DNA of 64,000 bases. Source: Ascoidea rubescens DSM 1968. Its lineage: Eukaryota > Ascomycota > Saccharomycetes > Ascoideales > Ascoideaceae. The notes beneath the pieces were generated by a model. It saw only the letters and a list, made by a program, of their open reading frames with translations. It was not told where the DNA came from and ran no database searches. Where the stretch lies: contig NW_017962915.1 of NCBI RefSeq assembly GCF_001661345.1, forward strand, positions 871,657 through 935,656, written 5' to 3'. Shown here one piece after another: positions 8,262 through 19,491 of this stretch (positions within the stretch are counted from its first letter, which is position 1; the number at the start of each line of letters is the position of its first letter). Made by a program: the position numbers and the translations under genes.

Positions 8262-10358
8262 TTAAAGAATTTCATATATTCCAATCCCAATTTTATTAAT
8301 ATACCCCATATCCAAATGGTCAAGATCTAAATGAAAATAATCCCTCCATGTTTCATTAAACTCAAAACTACTACTAAATTGATATTTCTTCAAAACTGTT
8401 TCATATGACATAATTGGACTAACAAATAATAATCTAAAGTCTTTAGACTCATCTGTTTTATTATTATCAGCAATAGTATTTCTGATATTGACTTCATTTT
8501 TGATTTTCAATATTGAATCAAAAATTTTATCAATTTTTTCTAATTCCATGCTCATTATATCAATTAACACATTTTTCTTGGAATTTTCAATCAAATTTAA
8601 ATAGTCAAACTTTAAAATTTCTTCCAAGTTATCAATGTATGCATCATTATTTTTATCAAAAATTAAATCATCATATTTTAAAACATTCAAACTTTTATCT
8701 CCCAATAACCAATCTGGAGGTGAATATGTCCTCCACCAAATGCTTATAATTGGTATATTACGTTCTAGCTCTAAATGAGTTTCATGAAGATAATTTAATG
8801 CTGTTATTACTCCTCCCTGATGGAATATTCCCATTAATACACCAAAAAGTATATTAAATAAATACCATACATTAATAATAACATTTAATAATTTGTTTTT
8901 AGGGTATTTAATTTTTTTACTTTTTGTACTATTTTTTTGAATTTTTTTTTCAATAAATGAATCAAAATTTAAAGCTGAAATCATTAATGGGAAAATTGGA
9001 ACCAAAAACCTTGCCTCTTGATGTGGAATTATCGATAAAATTAATAGACTTGAAAGTATAGTCAAATATATGACTTTTGTCTTCTCAAAACGATCTTTAT
9101 CAAAATCTGAAGTCTTATTTTTTAAAATGAGAAATTTCAAAAATTGATAAAAATTTGAAATAAAAATAAAATAAAAGGGTCCCAATAAATGTATCGAGTT
9201 TACTGTTATATGAGTAAACTTGTTATGTAGTCCATGCTGTGAAAGATTTGAAGAATTAATGTTATAAATTATATTGTTTAGTGGAGTAATAATTAAATTC
9301 TTATTTAATATTTCTTTGTCAATATAAGTTATAATTGGTGATAACTTCCCCGATTGAAGAGCATAATTTTTAAGTAGTGAAAAATACTTAAAATTCAAAT
9401 ACTGGTTATCAGGAATAAAAAAATCAAAAGACTTATTTATCAATTGATAAATTGGGGCGATATTATAGTGTATGGATCTATCACTCAATTGATTTTCCAA
9501 TGAAAGAAAACTATCTGTATCAATTTTAATAAACCAAAATGTCGTTATTATAAGAGTTAGAGTGAAAACCAAAAAAGATGTGAACTTCTTGAACACAATA
9601 AAAAATTTCAATAAATAATATAAATTGAATAAAATAAAAGCAGGAAAAGTTATCCTATTAAATATACCAATTGGTATTAAAACAGCTAAAACAATAAGAT
9701 GAAGATAGTAATTTGATACTTTTTTTTTTAGAAGTATAAAATTTGAGCTAGTCTTTAATTTTTCATAAATATCAATTTGAATTTTTAAGTAATTCAAAAT
9801 AACAAGGCATGGTAATAATATCAAAGTTTCTAAACTATTCGAAAAGGAATGAGACTGATAAATCCAAATAACGTAGGACGAATATGTAAATAAAATTATT
9901 TTCAAGTTGTTTTTGAGTTGAAATTCGTGTTTTTGCTTATTTTTTGAATCTTCAGCCTTTGGTTTTTGTTGATCAAATTCTGTATTTGTATATTCAAAGA
10001 ATAAAGATAATTTGATCAACGAGTAATCAATTATAATCCATGATAAAAGCATAAACCATATTCTGAATAGATATAAAATTTTCAATGGATTTGACAAAGT
10101 AATATTATATTTTTCATCTAAGAAATTTAAAATTTTAAAAATTGGAGAATAGAATAAATAAAGAGGCACAAAACTTCTAGCAGGATTTGGTGAAGTGAAT
10201 TCCCAGGGCAATGAAGAATTATTGTGATTCATATGTATGATTGACAAAACCTGAAAGTTTTGAAAATGTTCATCAGGATGAATATATGAATTTTGTAGAG
10301 CAAAGAAAACCCGAAAGACGATAGAGAGCAAGAGCAATGTTATTAGTTTCTGGGACAT
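8262..10358 (-). CDS. SMP3: GPI mannosyltransferase 4 (Smp3/PIG-Z)
   Basis: A 698-residue multi-pass membrane protein of the GT22 family. The N-terminus has a hydrophobic helix directly followed by SYIHPDEHFQ (residues 24-33), the lumenal HPDEH motif typical of Smp3/PIG-Z. A second family motif, HQEARFLVP, lies near residue 445. The enzyme adds the fourth mannose to the GPI core in the ER lumen, a step essential in yeasts. The protein is longer than S. cerevisiae Smp3 (about 516). The extra length lies in Asn/Lys-rich loops and a longer C-terminal region, a common feature of AT-rich yeast genes. The ATG at 10356-10358 begins the signal-anchor helix. Confidence 0.88.
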   Translation of the reverse strand: MSQKLITLLLLSIVFRVFFALQNSYIHPDEHFQNFQVLSIIHMNHNNSSLPWEFTSPNPARSFVPLYLFYSPIFKILNFLDEKYNITLSNPLKILYLFRIWFMLLSWIIIDYSLIKLSLFFEYTNTEFDQQKPKAEDSKNKQKHEFQLKNNLKIILFTYSSYVIWIYQSHSFSNSLETLILLPCLVILNYLKIQIDIYEKLKTSSNFILLKKKVSNYYLHLIVLAVLIPIGIFNRITFPAFILFNLYYLLKFFIVFKKFTSFLVFTLTLIITTFWFIKIDTDSFLSLENQLSDRSIHYNIAPIYQLINKSFDFFIPDNQYLNFKYFSLLKNYALQSGKLSPIITYIDKEILNKNLIITPLNNIIYNINSSNLSQHGLHNKFTHITVNSIHLLGPFYFIFISNFYQFLKFLILKNKTSDFDKDRFEKTKVIYLTILSSLLILSIIPHQEARFLVPIFPLMISALNFDSFIEKKIQKNSTKSKKIKYPKNKLLNVIINVWYLFNILFGVLMGIFHQGGVITALNYLHETHLELERNIPIISIWWRTYSPPDWLLGDKSLNVLKYDDLIFDKNNDAYIDNLEEILKFDYLNLIENSKKNVLIDIMSMELEKIDKIFDSILKIKNEVNIRNTIADNNKTDESKDFRLLFVSPIMSYETVLKKYQFSSSFEFNETWRDYFHLDLDHLDMGYINKIGIGIYEIL

Positions 10359-10703
10359 TTCAAAGCGACCATCTAGAAAAATTACAACGATTATAATAAA
10401 TATAATGCTTAAGATAGCAATGCTTTAATTGAATAATACAGAGATGTTGGTCAAGCGAGAAAGAAATAAAGAAATAAAAAGAAGAGTGGTGAAGAAAAAA
10501 GATGAAGATCAAACCTTAAACGCTCATCTCAGCGCTTAACAGAAAATGGTAAATAGTGAGAGTAAAAGAGTAGAAAAGACAAAGGAGGAAATGAGACAGA
10601 AGAGTACATTATGATTAATCTTTGATCTATGAAATGAAAAACTATAGATGAGAAAAAAACTAGAAGTTACGATATAAGAAATAAAAGAATATAGTTTGTG
10701 GAA
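10359..10703. other. Promoter of SMP3 and 3' flank of RPT3
   Basis: AT-rich spacer between two minus-strand genes. It contains purine-rich runs (GAAAAGAAGAG type) but no motif or ORF that I can assign. Confidence 0.6.
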
Positions 10704-11972
10704 TCATTTATAGAAGTCGAATTTATCAACATCACTACCAGTCTTTACTTGACTTGTGTAGGCTTCTTCAAGATCATTTTGCAATATAACGTATCTGTTT
10801 TTTCTGACAGCTCTCAAGCCGGCTTCTTGCATGATGGCAGCAATAACAGCACCACTAAGGGGATCATTTCTAACGATTAAACTATCCAAGTCGCATTCTG
10901 GAGCAAGACTCATTTTAGACGCAATTGTTTGGAAGATTAGTCTTCTTTCTCTTCTATCTTTCAAACTTGGAAATTCGATTTTTCTATCCAATCTACCAGG
11001 TCTCAATAAAGCAGGATCTAAAGTATCAGCTCTATTTGTGGCCATTATGACTTTTACATTGGAAGTTTGGTCAAACCCATCCATTTGATTTAATAATTCT
11101 AGCAAGATTCTTTGAACTTCTCTATCGGCACCAGTTTGAGCATCAAATCTTTTTGTTGCAATTGCATCAATTTCATCAATAAAGATAATAGAAGGTGAGT
11201 TTTCTTTAGCTAGTCTAAAGACATCTCTTACCATTCTTGGACCTTCACCAAGATATTTTTGAACAAATTCAGAGCCAACAACTCTTATGAAAGAAGCAGT
11301 TGAGCTATTAGCAACAGCCTTAACTAGCATTGTCTTTCCTGTACCTGGAGGACCATATAATAAGACACCTCTTGGAGGATCAATACCAATTTGCTTATAA
11401 AGTTCAGCTTGAGTTAATGGTAATTCAACGGCTTCTCTAATCTCTTGTTTTTGCATATCCAAACCACCAACATCATTATAAGTGACATCGGGCTTTTCAT
11501 CTTTCCCTAATAAAGCAATTGAAGAGTCAGCTTCAGGTGGTAGGATATCAACCAAGGCGTTTGAGTGACGGTGTAAAGCAACAGATGATGAAGGTTTTAA
11601 TAATTCTCTATTTAAAGTCGATAATATTTTGACAACGTAATTTGATCCAGTGGTCGAAGACACAATACCAGTTTGAAAATCAATTGGTTCCAAAAACTGA
11701 CCAATAACTAAAGGAACCGATTGAATTCTTTTTACCTCTTCTTGAGCTCTAATCAATTCTCTTTTAAGAAATTTGGATTCATCTTTAATATAGACTTCTT
11801 GCAATGACAATAATTCCAACTGCTTTTGCAATTTTTTCAAAGTCAAGTAAACATCCTGTTGGTACTGTTGCTGGTACTGTTGCTGTTGTGAGGATGTGTT
11901 TACTGGCAAATTGGACTTGTCATTTATTATTGGTGGATTTATCGAATTTGTTGTGATACCAAGTTCTTCCAT
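10704..11972 (-). CDS. RPT3: 26S proteasome regulatory ATPase Rpt3
   Basis: A 422-residue AAA ATPase that aligns nearly end to end with S. cerevisiae Rpt3 (428). It begins MEELGI, followed by a Gln-rich stretch and an N-terminal coiled coil (about residues 40-80). An OB domain with the motif [12 protein letters not shown] follows. The ATPase domain has Walker A GPPGTGKT near residue 205, Walker B IIFIDEID near 262 and the [18 protein letters not shown] arginine-finger region. The protein ends in FDFYK, the HbYX motif that docks Rpt3 into the 20S alpha ring. It unfolds ubiquitinated substrates as part of the Rpt1-6 ring. A PACE-like element lies upstream. Confidence 0.97.
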   Translation of the reverse strand: MEELGITTNSINPPIINDKSNLPVNTSSQQQQYQQQYQQDVYLTLKKLQKQLELLSLQEVYIKDESKFLKRELIRAQEEVKRIQSVPLVIGQFLEPIDFQTGIVSSTTGSNYVVKILSTLNRELLKPSSSVALHRHSNALVDILPPEADSSIALLGKDEKPDVTYNDVGGLDMQKQEIREAVELPLTQAELYKQIGIDPPRGVLLYGPPGTGKTMLVKAVANSSTASFIRVVGSEFVQKYLGEGPRMVRDVFRLAKENSPSIIFIDEIDAIATKRFDAQTGADREVQRILLELLNQMDGFDQTSNVKVIMATNRADTLDPALLRPGRLDRKIEFPSLKDRRERRLIFQTIASKMSLAPECDLDSLIVRNDPLSGAVIAAIMQEAGLRAVRKNRYVILQNDLEEAYTSQVKTGSDVDKFDFYK

Positions 11973-12530
11973 GGTTGTATGTGTGTCAAATAGCAGGGAC
12001 TTTCAAGAGATAGAGCAATTGTAGGTGTAGAGCTGAGGTGGATGTGCTTTGGGTGAAACAAACTCTGTTTCTGCTGCTTCTTGCGAGGTATCTGAAAGTG
12101 AAGAAAGAAACGAATCTGGTGCCACCCAACATCACTTCAGAGTTCAGCGCTTTTTCAAACCCGCGGATCACTACGTATATACACGGAATACAATACGGAA
12201 TAACATCCGTTGTGCTAAACTCCAACACGGGTGATTCCAAATCCGTGCTTGCGCTTCAACCGGATTTTCGGACTTTTTCAGATAATCACATGATACTGAT
12301 TACGTAACGACCACTCTTTATTTACCTTTACCTTTAACTATTCACCTATTGGCTAACTGGATTTTGATGTTGAGCTGATAGAAGCTAACGAGAATATCTG
12401 TTGTTTTAGGTGGTTTTTTTGGGTGAAATATTAGTCTTTTTGAATCATATATCGAGTGGTCTATCACATATCGAGTGGTCTATCACAATAAACAAATATA
12501 GCTGCATTTTGAAAGCCACATTTTGAAAAG
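11973..12530. other. Divergent promoter RPT3 / mitochondrial gene
   Basis: A 558 bp bidirectional promoter. The RPT3 half (about 12000-12260) is GC-richer than the surroundings. Near 12450-12485 the 18-bp unit atatcgagtggtctatca is repeated almost perfectly in tandem, with about 17 bp between copy starts. No gene is apparent. Confidence 0.6.
12120..12126 (-). promoter_or_regulatory. PACE-like core (Rpn4 site) for RPT3
   Basis: On the minus strand this reads GGTGGCA followed by CC. The proteasome-associated control element is GGTGGCAAA, and its first seven bases match perfectly. It lies about 150 bp upstream of the RPT3 start, the usual distance for Rpn4-controlled proteasome genes. Confidence 0.45.
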
Positions 12531-13109
12531 ATGTTTCCAATTAGACGTATATTAAAAGTGCCAACTTCAGCTACTTGTTACTCAGTTAATCCACTCTTAC
12601 CTAAAAGGTTTTTCAATAATTCATCAACTTTAAGATATTCAGAGCCCAAAGATGCTCATGGACATGACGATGTTCATGGACATGAAAGTGGGCATCATGA
12701 CGATCATCACCATGACGATCATCATCATCATGAAGAATTTTCTGAAGCAGAAACTGTTTTCCAGCCATATGTTTTAAGATTTCTTGGAGTAACTGCACTT
12801 ATTTCGGGTTTAATTTATACTAATAATCAATTTAAAAAGACCCATGGGGGATTATCATTAATATCATATTACATACCTGACAGTTATACACCTGAAAGAG
12901 CAATTGCTGAAGAAATGCAATTTTTGAAAGACATTGGTGAAGATCCAGGTTATTCATTTAGACAATATTATAGTGTGAATAATAATGAATTTAAGACTGA
13001 GATTGGAAGAGAACGTTTTCTTAACTCAGGCAGTGCATTGAATCATACTCCAGGTGAATTATTGGATATTGATAATTTATCACCAAGGAAAAACATCAAA
13101 TATTTTTAA
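12531..13109 (+). CDS. Predicted mitochondrial inner-membrane protein, possible complex I ESSS subunit
   Basis: A 192-residue protein. It has an Arg/Ser-rich presequence (about 1-30), a His/Asp-rich stretch at about 40-68 with repeated HGHDD and HHDD units, one transmembrane helix (about 80-98), and then the sequence YYIPDSYTPERAIAEEMQFLKD. The order of presequence, acidic or His-rich arm, single helix and PD-x(n)-EA-x-L segment resembles the ESSS/NDUFB11 accessory subunit of complex I. However, I do not see the fungal GWE-type block, so this is only a candidate. The presence of CIA30 in the same window shows that complex I is likely retained. An unrelated inner-membrane protein with a metal-binding His cluster is the alternative. 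Confidence 0.7.
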   Translation: MFPIRRILKVPTSATCYSVNPLLPKRFFNNSSTLRYSEPKDAHGHDDVHGHESGHHDDHHHDDHHHHEEFSEAETVFQPYVLRFLGVTALISGLIYTNNQFKKTHGGLSLISYYIPDSYTPERAIAEEMQFLKDIGEDPGYSFRQYYSVNNNEFKTEIGRERFLNSGSALNHTPGELLDIDNLSPRKNIKYF

Positions 13110-13929
13110 TATAAAGTTAATATTAAAGCTAAAATTAATAAATATAATTACTTTTAAATATTCAATTATTCAATAAATTATTTTCAAAAGTTCCTAACTA
13201 ATGTCTTTTTTATATTTTTATTTGTTTTAATTCTTTTTTCATTTATCTCTTTTTTTTTTTTTTTTGCCTTCTACCATATGATATTATATTCTAACCTATT
13301 TTATTTTATTTTATTTTATTTTGTTTTATTCAATCATATAAATTCCAGATATTTTACATTTTTCATATATATTCCCAATATTAAATTATAAAGTTACTAA
13401 GTTATTGAGTTATAAAAATATTATATTATTTATTTGGTATATAAGTATAAAAAGCAATAGTAAAAGTCAAAAACAAGTATAAAAATAAAAATAAATATAA
13501 ATATAAATATAAATATAAAAATAAAACTAGATAAACTATATATTAATAGAATATATATTTATTTTCATTGAAATCGAACCAGAATGCAAAACAAACCAAA
13601 ATTATTAATTAACTAATAAAAAAAAATGAAAATGAATATGAGCAAAGTAACCACAATTAGAAAAAAAAACACAAAGAAATCACAATTGTTAAAAAAAAGT
13701 TTTATAAAAATATAAATAAAAAAATAATCTTAATTTGATTTATTATTCACAAATGAGAGTTAATAATAATTAAATACAATTTTGATTTGATCTGAATCGG
13801 GATTACTATTTAAAAATCAGGAAAATGAATATATACATATGGATTATGATTTGAATTGAATTAAATGTAGTTAAAGAGAGATTGCAAATAAGAAACAAGT
13901 GCAAAGGTAATTGCTATTGATAATTTGCC
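13110..13929. other. AT-rich convergent 3' region
   Basis: Almost pure A/T with short tandem repeats (TTTTA near 13300-13325, ATAAAT near 13485-13520). No open frame or RNA gene seen. Confidence 0.7.
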
Positions 13930-14091
13930 TCAAGTCTTATTCTTGAACCTACTGTTATGAGCAAATTTGGAGGATAATTTGTTTGCATTTTTTGTAGTTG
14001 ATCCCTTTGCTATGATAAAATCAGTAATAATGTAAATAGCAGGGCCTAAAGCTATGAGACCATTGGAAATTGGTTTCATTGTTATATACAT
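13930..14091 (-). CDS. Small single-pass membrane protein, 53 residues
   Basis: An ATG at 14089-14091 opens a 53-codon frame ending at TGA (13930-13932). A hydrophobic helix at about residues 8-26 (GLIALGPAIYIITDFIIA) is followed by a strongly basic, Ser/Asn/Lys-rich tail of about 26 residues without acidic residues. That gives a clear N-out/C-in or tail-in membrane topology by the positive-inside rule. A second in-frame ATG at codon 5 may be the true start. The codon use (CCA, GGT, GCT, AAG) resembles the neighbouring genes. I cannot assign a family; small ER or mitochondrial membrane proteins of this design are common in yeasts. A Reb1-type site lies about 285 bp upstream, which supports a promoter for this gene. 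Confidence 0.6.
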   Translation of the reverse strand: MYITMKPISNGLIALGPAIYIITDFIIAKGSTTKNANKLSSKFAHNSRFKNKT

Positions 14092-14374
14092 GTTGATATA
14101 TTATGAACAGAAAGTGTTTTTGTTTTTTTAAAATGATTATTATTGACAATAATTAATTTCAAATGATTATTAATATACAGTAAATAGGATAATTGATAGT
14201 GTATTATACTCGATATAATGAAAGTTCTATTCTAATATATTCTTTTCAATTTTATTGTATTGTGATGAAAATATGATCAAAATCATATATCCCTTTAAAA
14301 TTCCTTGAAAAGATTGTGATCAAACTATTGGATAAAGTTCTGATTTGATAAAAAAATTTTTAGTCAAGGGGGAA

Positions 14375-14381
14375 TTACCCG
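14375..14381. promoter_or_regulatory. Reb1-type site TTACCCG
   Basis: ATTACCCGG contains the complete Reb1 core (TTACCCG). It lies about 285 bp upstream of the 53-residue membrane protein gene. Reb1 is a general regulatory factor that clears nucleosomes at yeast promoters. Confidence 0.5.
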
Positions 14382-16438
14382 GGAGTGAAAAAGCAAAGAA
14401 AAGCTGAAACAAAAGCTGGTAAAGCAACCAATGAAGTTGCAAATCTGTGGGGTTTTGGATGAAGATAAAAGCCGAATCGTCTTTGGTGGACCAGTTTTGG
14501 AATAAAGGATTTGATTGGCAAAAAAGTAGCTCGTATTTTTGATATCTACGAGGCACTGCATGGCCAGGCAGATATTTGAGCTGACAACATCAATAACAAT
14601 AAGTGATTTAATATTATTATATATTTATTAAAATGTATTATATCAACAAATATATGAAGTGATTTTGTGTTTACAGTATTATTCAGTTTGTAGAATTTTT
14701 TGTTGTGTGTGTTAATGAAATTTAAAATTTGAGCTTTTTTTTTTGCTCAGCGCTCCCAGTGGCTGCATAACAAAAACCTATTTTATATTGATAAAATAAT
14801 ATTTTAAGAGGATTCAAAAATAATTACAAATTAAATTAAAACAAACAATAAAATTAATGGGAAATAGACAATTAGAAAATAGAATATGTGCCAATTGAAG
14901 ATTGCACAAACTACTGATACGACTGGTTATAAAATAATTCTAAATAGGTTTTGACTCTTGCGACTATTGTATGAGTTGGTTGGGTGGTTGACTTAATATA
15001 TATAGTTTTTGGTAAAAATTTAATGAAAATCGAGCAAGAAATTGGCAAGATTCTAGAGAAAACCAGAATAGATTAAAACAAAAAGTAAAATGTGAATTTT
15101 ATTGGAGCAATATAATTAAGAATTTATTGATTGGACTCAGAATTAAATCAAATAGAAAAGACCAAATAGTATGGGAGGTAGATCAGTCCACCTAATACCG
15201 ATTTCCTATGAGTTTACTATGGTATTTTAAGATTGCACATTGGTGAATGCAGTTGCAATTTGTTTATAGTTGCTTGATTAGGTTTGTTTATAATTTGAGA
15301 TAACCACAGAAGATAAACCAATTAGAGCGAAGGCTTAAAACGCAGGTATCTTTTGTTGTTAAAAAGATGAATAATATAACCAACAGCAATAATACTACAT
15401 AATACTCAATAATACCCAACCATAGTAAATAACAGTCAATAATAGTCAATAATAAGCAATTATTAACAGCAAGATTGATATAGGAGGGCTAGCATTGTAG
15501 CAACAGTCTCAGCAAACAGGACGTCAGGTGACTCTGAGCGTGACACGCATTTTCCGAGAGTCCCATTTTTGAAAATAGTTGGTATGGACGAAAATGATGA
15601 AAGTATACGTAACGGGTCAAAAGGTGGTAGAGTTTTAGAAACGGCTGATTTGATTTGTGGAACGAAATGTAGCGCAAGGGACAAAACTCAGTACGCATTG
15701 CCCCAGGACAACGCGCCTTGGTGAAAGCAAAAAATATCCGCCAAAAGCTGAAGGTGGGCTTCGGACTCGCCAGTATTGCGGTCAGATGATAAACGGATGA
15801 CCGCTCAGTGTAGCAAATGCTCACCATTTTCAGGAATAGCTCTGTGTGACACACGTTGGTGCGTGTGCCGAAAGCTAGGGGATGGGAGTGCAGCAACCTG
15901 TTTAACCAGGACAGAACCAGTGCTGCAGTCCAGATGGCAACCACAGTAGCCACCTGGGCAGCATCAGGTGTGCTTGAGCCCGCACTGCGATGGCACAGGG
16001 TGATTAGTCAGGGATTGGTCAGGCGAGCAAGATGGAAGATTCCAGCACAGGCCACACGAGGGAAAACAAGGATTTATGGCGCTTTGGTCAAATCCCATTA
16101 GCGCAGAGGGTGTTGACCAAAAACACAACGAAACAGCGAAAAACGAAGAAATGAACAGGAAATTGAAAATTGATTTCTGTCAGCGCTTTTTCTCTCTTTT
16201 CTTGTTTTTCTGTTTTTCCCTTCTCTTTTCCTTTTCCTTTCCTTTTCTCACTTTTTTTCTCTTTATATTTCTTTCTTATATCTTTACTTTTCCTTTATAT
16301 CTGCTCTACTTGGATACTTCACCTGGGTTCAATTCAATTCAAGCAAATATATTTTCATCTTTTAATCTAGTTTTTTGTTCTTATAGTATAAGTGATTAAT
16401 TAAATCATTCTAATCGTTCCACTCCAAACCAATTCAAT

Positions 16439-17473
16439 GTAAGTCCACTTTCTTTCACTCACTATGGTATTGTATATTGCAAGTTTTTATATTATATAAT
16501 ATTTCATAGTATTTTAAACTATTATACCATGCTCTACTATACAATATCACTCTCATAGGTAAGATTATAATAGTATAATTGATTCTCTTCTCTTTATTTC
16601 TTGGTTGATTTTCTTTGTTTATTTTTATCTTCTCTATCCGCTCAATTCTCGTTTTCCCTATTGAAAAGAATGAAAAAAACAAACATTTTCCAGAAACTTA
16701 ACAGCACAGCGTTTAATAAACCTTTCTACTAATATCAAGATATATCAAGATATTGCGAGTTATAATCTCATATTATTTTCCACATTAAAATAATTATCTT
16801 ATAACTACAAAACAATATCAAATCCCATCATAAATAATCACTTTCTGCCCTATAAAACTTGTCTTTCAATATTCTGCACGTTTTTAGTATAATCAAACAA
16901 CTGAGAAACTAAAAGGTAACTATTATTTCAACCATTTTTTTCATTCTTTTCAATTTTCCAGGTTTTTTTCATTTCTTTTCACTCTTTTTTTTCTTTTAAC
17001 TCCTTTTTTTTCCTTCTAATAACTTAATAACAATTGAATATTCTGCCAATATTCCCCTTGTATTCCGTTTCCTATCATTTCAAAGAAAAATTCTCATAAA
17101 CGCTCTCCAAAAACTCCCTTTTTCATCACTATACTTCAAACGAAACCAACAATAAGTCAAGCTATGATTTCAAGTTACTTATTTGAATTCTTAGAAAAGA
17201 ATGCTATTTATTTATTCTATAATAATTGTAGAATCATATTATATGCTTTATTTGCTTACTTTGAAACTACTTTCAAGGGTAATCAATTTTTTTTGGGCTT
17301 TTATTCAATTGTTATTATGTTATTATGTTATTATGTTATTATGTTATCATGTTAAAACAGAATCAATTATATCTCTAATCTACTAATTTATACTATACCT
17401 TATTACCAATCTATAAACTATCCCTTTTTTTAAGTGCTTTTAAAACTAACTTCTTTTCTTCACTTTCTTATAG
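16439..17473 (+). other. Possible 5'UTR intron of BMH1
   Basis: A perfect donor GTAAGT at 16439 and a pyrimidine-rich acceptor CTTATAG ending at 17473, 13 bp before the BMH1 ATG, could bound a leader intron of about 1 kb. TACTAAT at 17381-17387 could be the branch site but lies unusually far (about 86 nt) from the acceptor. No coding sequence depends on it, so only transcript data can decide. Confidence 0.3.
17311..17350 (+). repeat. 8-bp tandem repeat (GTTATTAT)5
   Basis: Five head-to-tail copies of GTTATTAT, the last with one change (C for T), lie in the BMH1 leader region. Confidence 0.9.
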
Positions 17474-17486
17474 AATATCGCCAAAA

Positions 17487-18248
17487 ATGCCTTTATCTCG
17501 TGAAGATTCCGTTTACCTTGCCAAATTAGCTGAACAAGCTGAACGTTATGAAGAAATGGTTGAAAATATGAAAGCCGTTGCTTCTTCTGGTCAAGAATTA
17601 TCTGTTGAAGAAAGAAACTTATTATCCGTTGCTTATAAAAACGTTATTGGTGCTCGTCGTGCTTCTTGGAGAATCGTTTCTTCAATTGAACAGAAAGAAG
17701 AATCAAAAGGTAATGAACTCCAAGTTAACTTGATCAGGGATTATCGCTCCAAAATTGAAACTGAATTAACTAAAATTTGTGACGATATCTTATCTGTTTT
17801 ATCAAAACATTTAATTCCTTCTGCTCAAACAGGTGAAAGCAAAGTATTCTACTATAAGATGAAAGGTGACTACCATCGTTACTTGGCTGAATTTGCTGTC
17901 AACGACAAACGTAAAGAAGCTGCTGATTTATCTCTAGAAGCTTACAAATCTGCTTCCGATGTTGCTGTAACTGAATTACCTCCCACTCATCCCATTAGAT
18001 TAGGATTGGCTCTTAATTTCTCTGTCTTTTACTACGAAATTCTTAATGCTCCTGACAGAGCTTGTCACTTAGCTAAACAAGCCTTTGATGATGCTATCGC
18101 TGAATTGGATACTTTATCTGAAGAATCTTACAAAGACTCAACTCTTATTATGCAATTGTTGCGTGATAACTTGACTTTATGGACTTCTGATATGTCGGAA
18201 AACCCAGATGATGCTCCAATTCAAGAAGACAAAAGACAAGACGAATAG
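17487..18248 (+). CDS. BMH1: 14-3-3 protein
   Basis: A 253-residue 14-3-3 protein. The N-terminus [20 protein letters not shown] is almost identical to yeast Bmh1/Bmh2. The phosphopeptide-binding residues are present in the motifs RRASWR (helix 3), [14 protein letters not shown] (helix 5) and the family signatures [11 protein letters not shown] and [21 protein letters not shown]. The C-terminal tail is short and acidic, without the poly-Gln of S. cerevisiae. The protein binds phosphoserine/threonine clients in signalling, cell-cycle and metabolic control. The codon usage is strongly biased (GCT, GGT, GAA, TTA), as expected of a highly expressed gene. No CTG codon is present. Confidence 0.97.
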   Translation: MPLSREDSVYLAKLAEQAERYEEMVENMKAVASSGQELSVEERNLLSVAYKNVIGARRASWRIVSSIEQKEESKGNELQVNLIRDYRSKIETELTKICDDILSVLSKHLIPSAQTGESKVFYYKMKGDYHRYLAEFAVNDKRKEAADLSLEAYKSASDVAVTELPPTHPIRLGLALNFSVFYYEILNAPDRACHLAKQAFDDAIAELDTLSEESYKDSTLIMQLLRDNLTLWTSDMSENPDDAPIQEDKRQDE

Positions 18249-19491
18249 ATTAATTTAAATTGATTAAAATTCTCATTTTTAAATAAATGCTTAAATAAAT
18301 AAATAAAAAAGATATTGATGAAATTATAATAATCGAGTAATATTAATAATAATAATAAAAATAATAATTTAAATAACAATAATAATAATAATTCCAAGAA
18401 TAATTGCAATAATAATTCCAAGAATAATTCCAAGAATAGTTTTAATAATAATTTCAAACTTGCTTTGTTCTGTTTTCCTTTTTTGTTTATTTTGAAACTT
18501 ATAAATTAATTCCTAATTTTATATAGCAAAATATAAATTTTTCAATTTTCATAATAATTTAATTGGAAATTTATTCAAAAAAGAAATTCAATTCAAAATC
18601 AATGACTAATCAAAAATACTAAGGTTTTATTATTATTTTGTCTTTATCTTATTTTATCTTATTTTATTTTATCTTATTTTATTCTTATTTTTATTTTTGT
18701 TTTGTTTTTATTATACTATCTTGTTTTTTCCCTATTTTCCCTTATCCTTTCTTATTTATTTTATTTTATCTTATTCAATGATTAATTAATTTACTAATTT
18801 AAATTTATTTTATTATTTTACTTTACTATTTTACTTTATTACTTTCCTACTTCAATACCATTATTATTCAATAAAAAGCAAAAAAATTGAAAAACTTTTA
18901 AAAATTTTTTGAAAAAAAAAGAAATGTAATTATCAAATTATATTTATGTCATTATTTTTTTTTATTCTATCTTATTTGTTTATTTTTAGTTATTTTTGTT
19001 TGAACTGAATTCAATCATTTTTTTTTTTAAATATATATTTTCATTTTATTTTATCTTTACCTTATCTATCTTATTTTGATTTATCTTTAAAAAATTTATT
19101 ACTATTAATATATTTTGTTTGATATTTTTTTTTAATCCTTATCTTTCTTGGATAATTATATTTTTGTTTATATTTTAAAGATTCTTTGAAGATTTTTTGT
19201 TTGAGTTTTTAGCTTTAATTTATATTAATTATAGTAATAGTTTTTATATTATTTTAATAATTGATTATTTATTTATTAAAAGCTACAAAAAAACCACTAC
19301 AAAAACATGTAAAAAAAATAAAAAAGATCTATTTATTTAAGATTACAAGCACTAATTAAAGGATGGATAGTGAATCAACGATGAGTAATCTTTTCCAGTT
19401 TACCCATTTATCATACTAATTTCTTAGCGTATTATTGTATTATTGTATTATTGTATTATTGTATTAATATATTGATTGATTGTAAATTTGA
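18249..19491. other. AT-rich convergent region BMH1/RPC10
   Basis: 1.2 kb of nearly pure A/T with TTTTA and TTATC pentamer runs and several poly(A/T) tracts. No gene seen; one 78-codon minus frame overlapping the BMH1 end is a low-complexity artefact. Confidence 0.7.
19429..19466. repeat. 8-bp tandem repeat (GTATTATT)4
   Basis: Four perfect head-to-tail copies plus a partial fifth, just beyond the RPC10 stop codon. Confidence 0.85.

Larger units (their letters stand above)
14092..17486. other. 3.4 kb non-coding region upstream of BMH1
   Basis: This is the longest stretch without a recognisable gene. It has a GC-richer block at about 15480-16080, flanked by AT-rich DNA. On the left (15365-15470) is an imperfect array of ATAATAC/ATAGTCA-like units; on the right are long pyrimidine tracts (16180-16300). 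A 46-codon ATG frame at 15584-15724 is possible but has no recognisable features. The region probably holds the BMH1 promoter and a long leader with an intron. I found no tRNA A/B boxes. Confidence 0.5.

Noticed and set aside
13560-13585. Reverse-strand GGTTCGATTTC resembling a tRNA B box
   Set aside because: Flanking bases do not form a T-stem and no A box is present.
15584-15724. 46-codon ATG frame in the BMH1 upstream region
   Set aside because: Composition is plausible but there is no domain, no splice evidence and no promoter signal to separate it from chance.
15489-16101. ORFs of 154 and 81 codons upstream of BMH1
   Set aside because: Both lie in GC-rich DNA, overlap on opposite strands and resemble nothing known.
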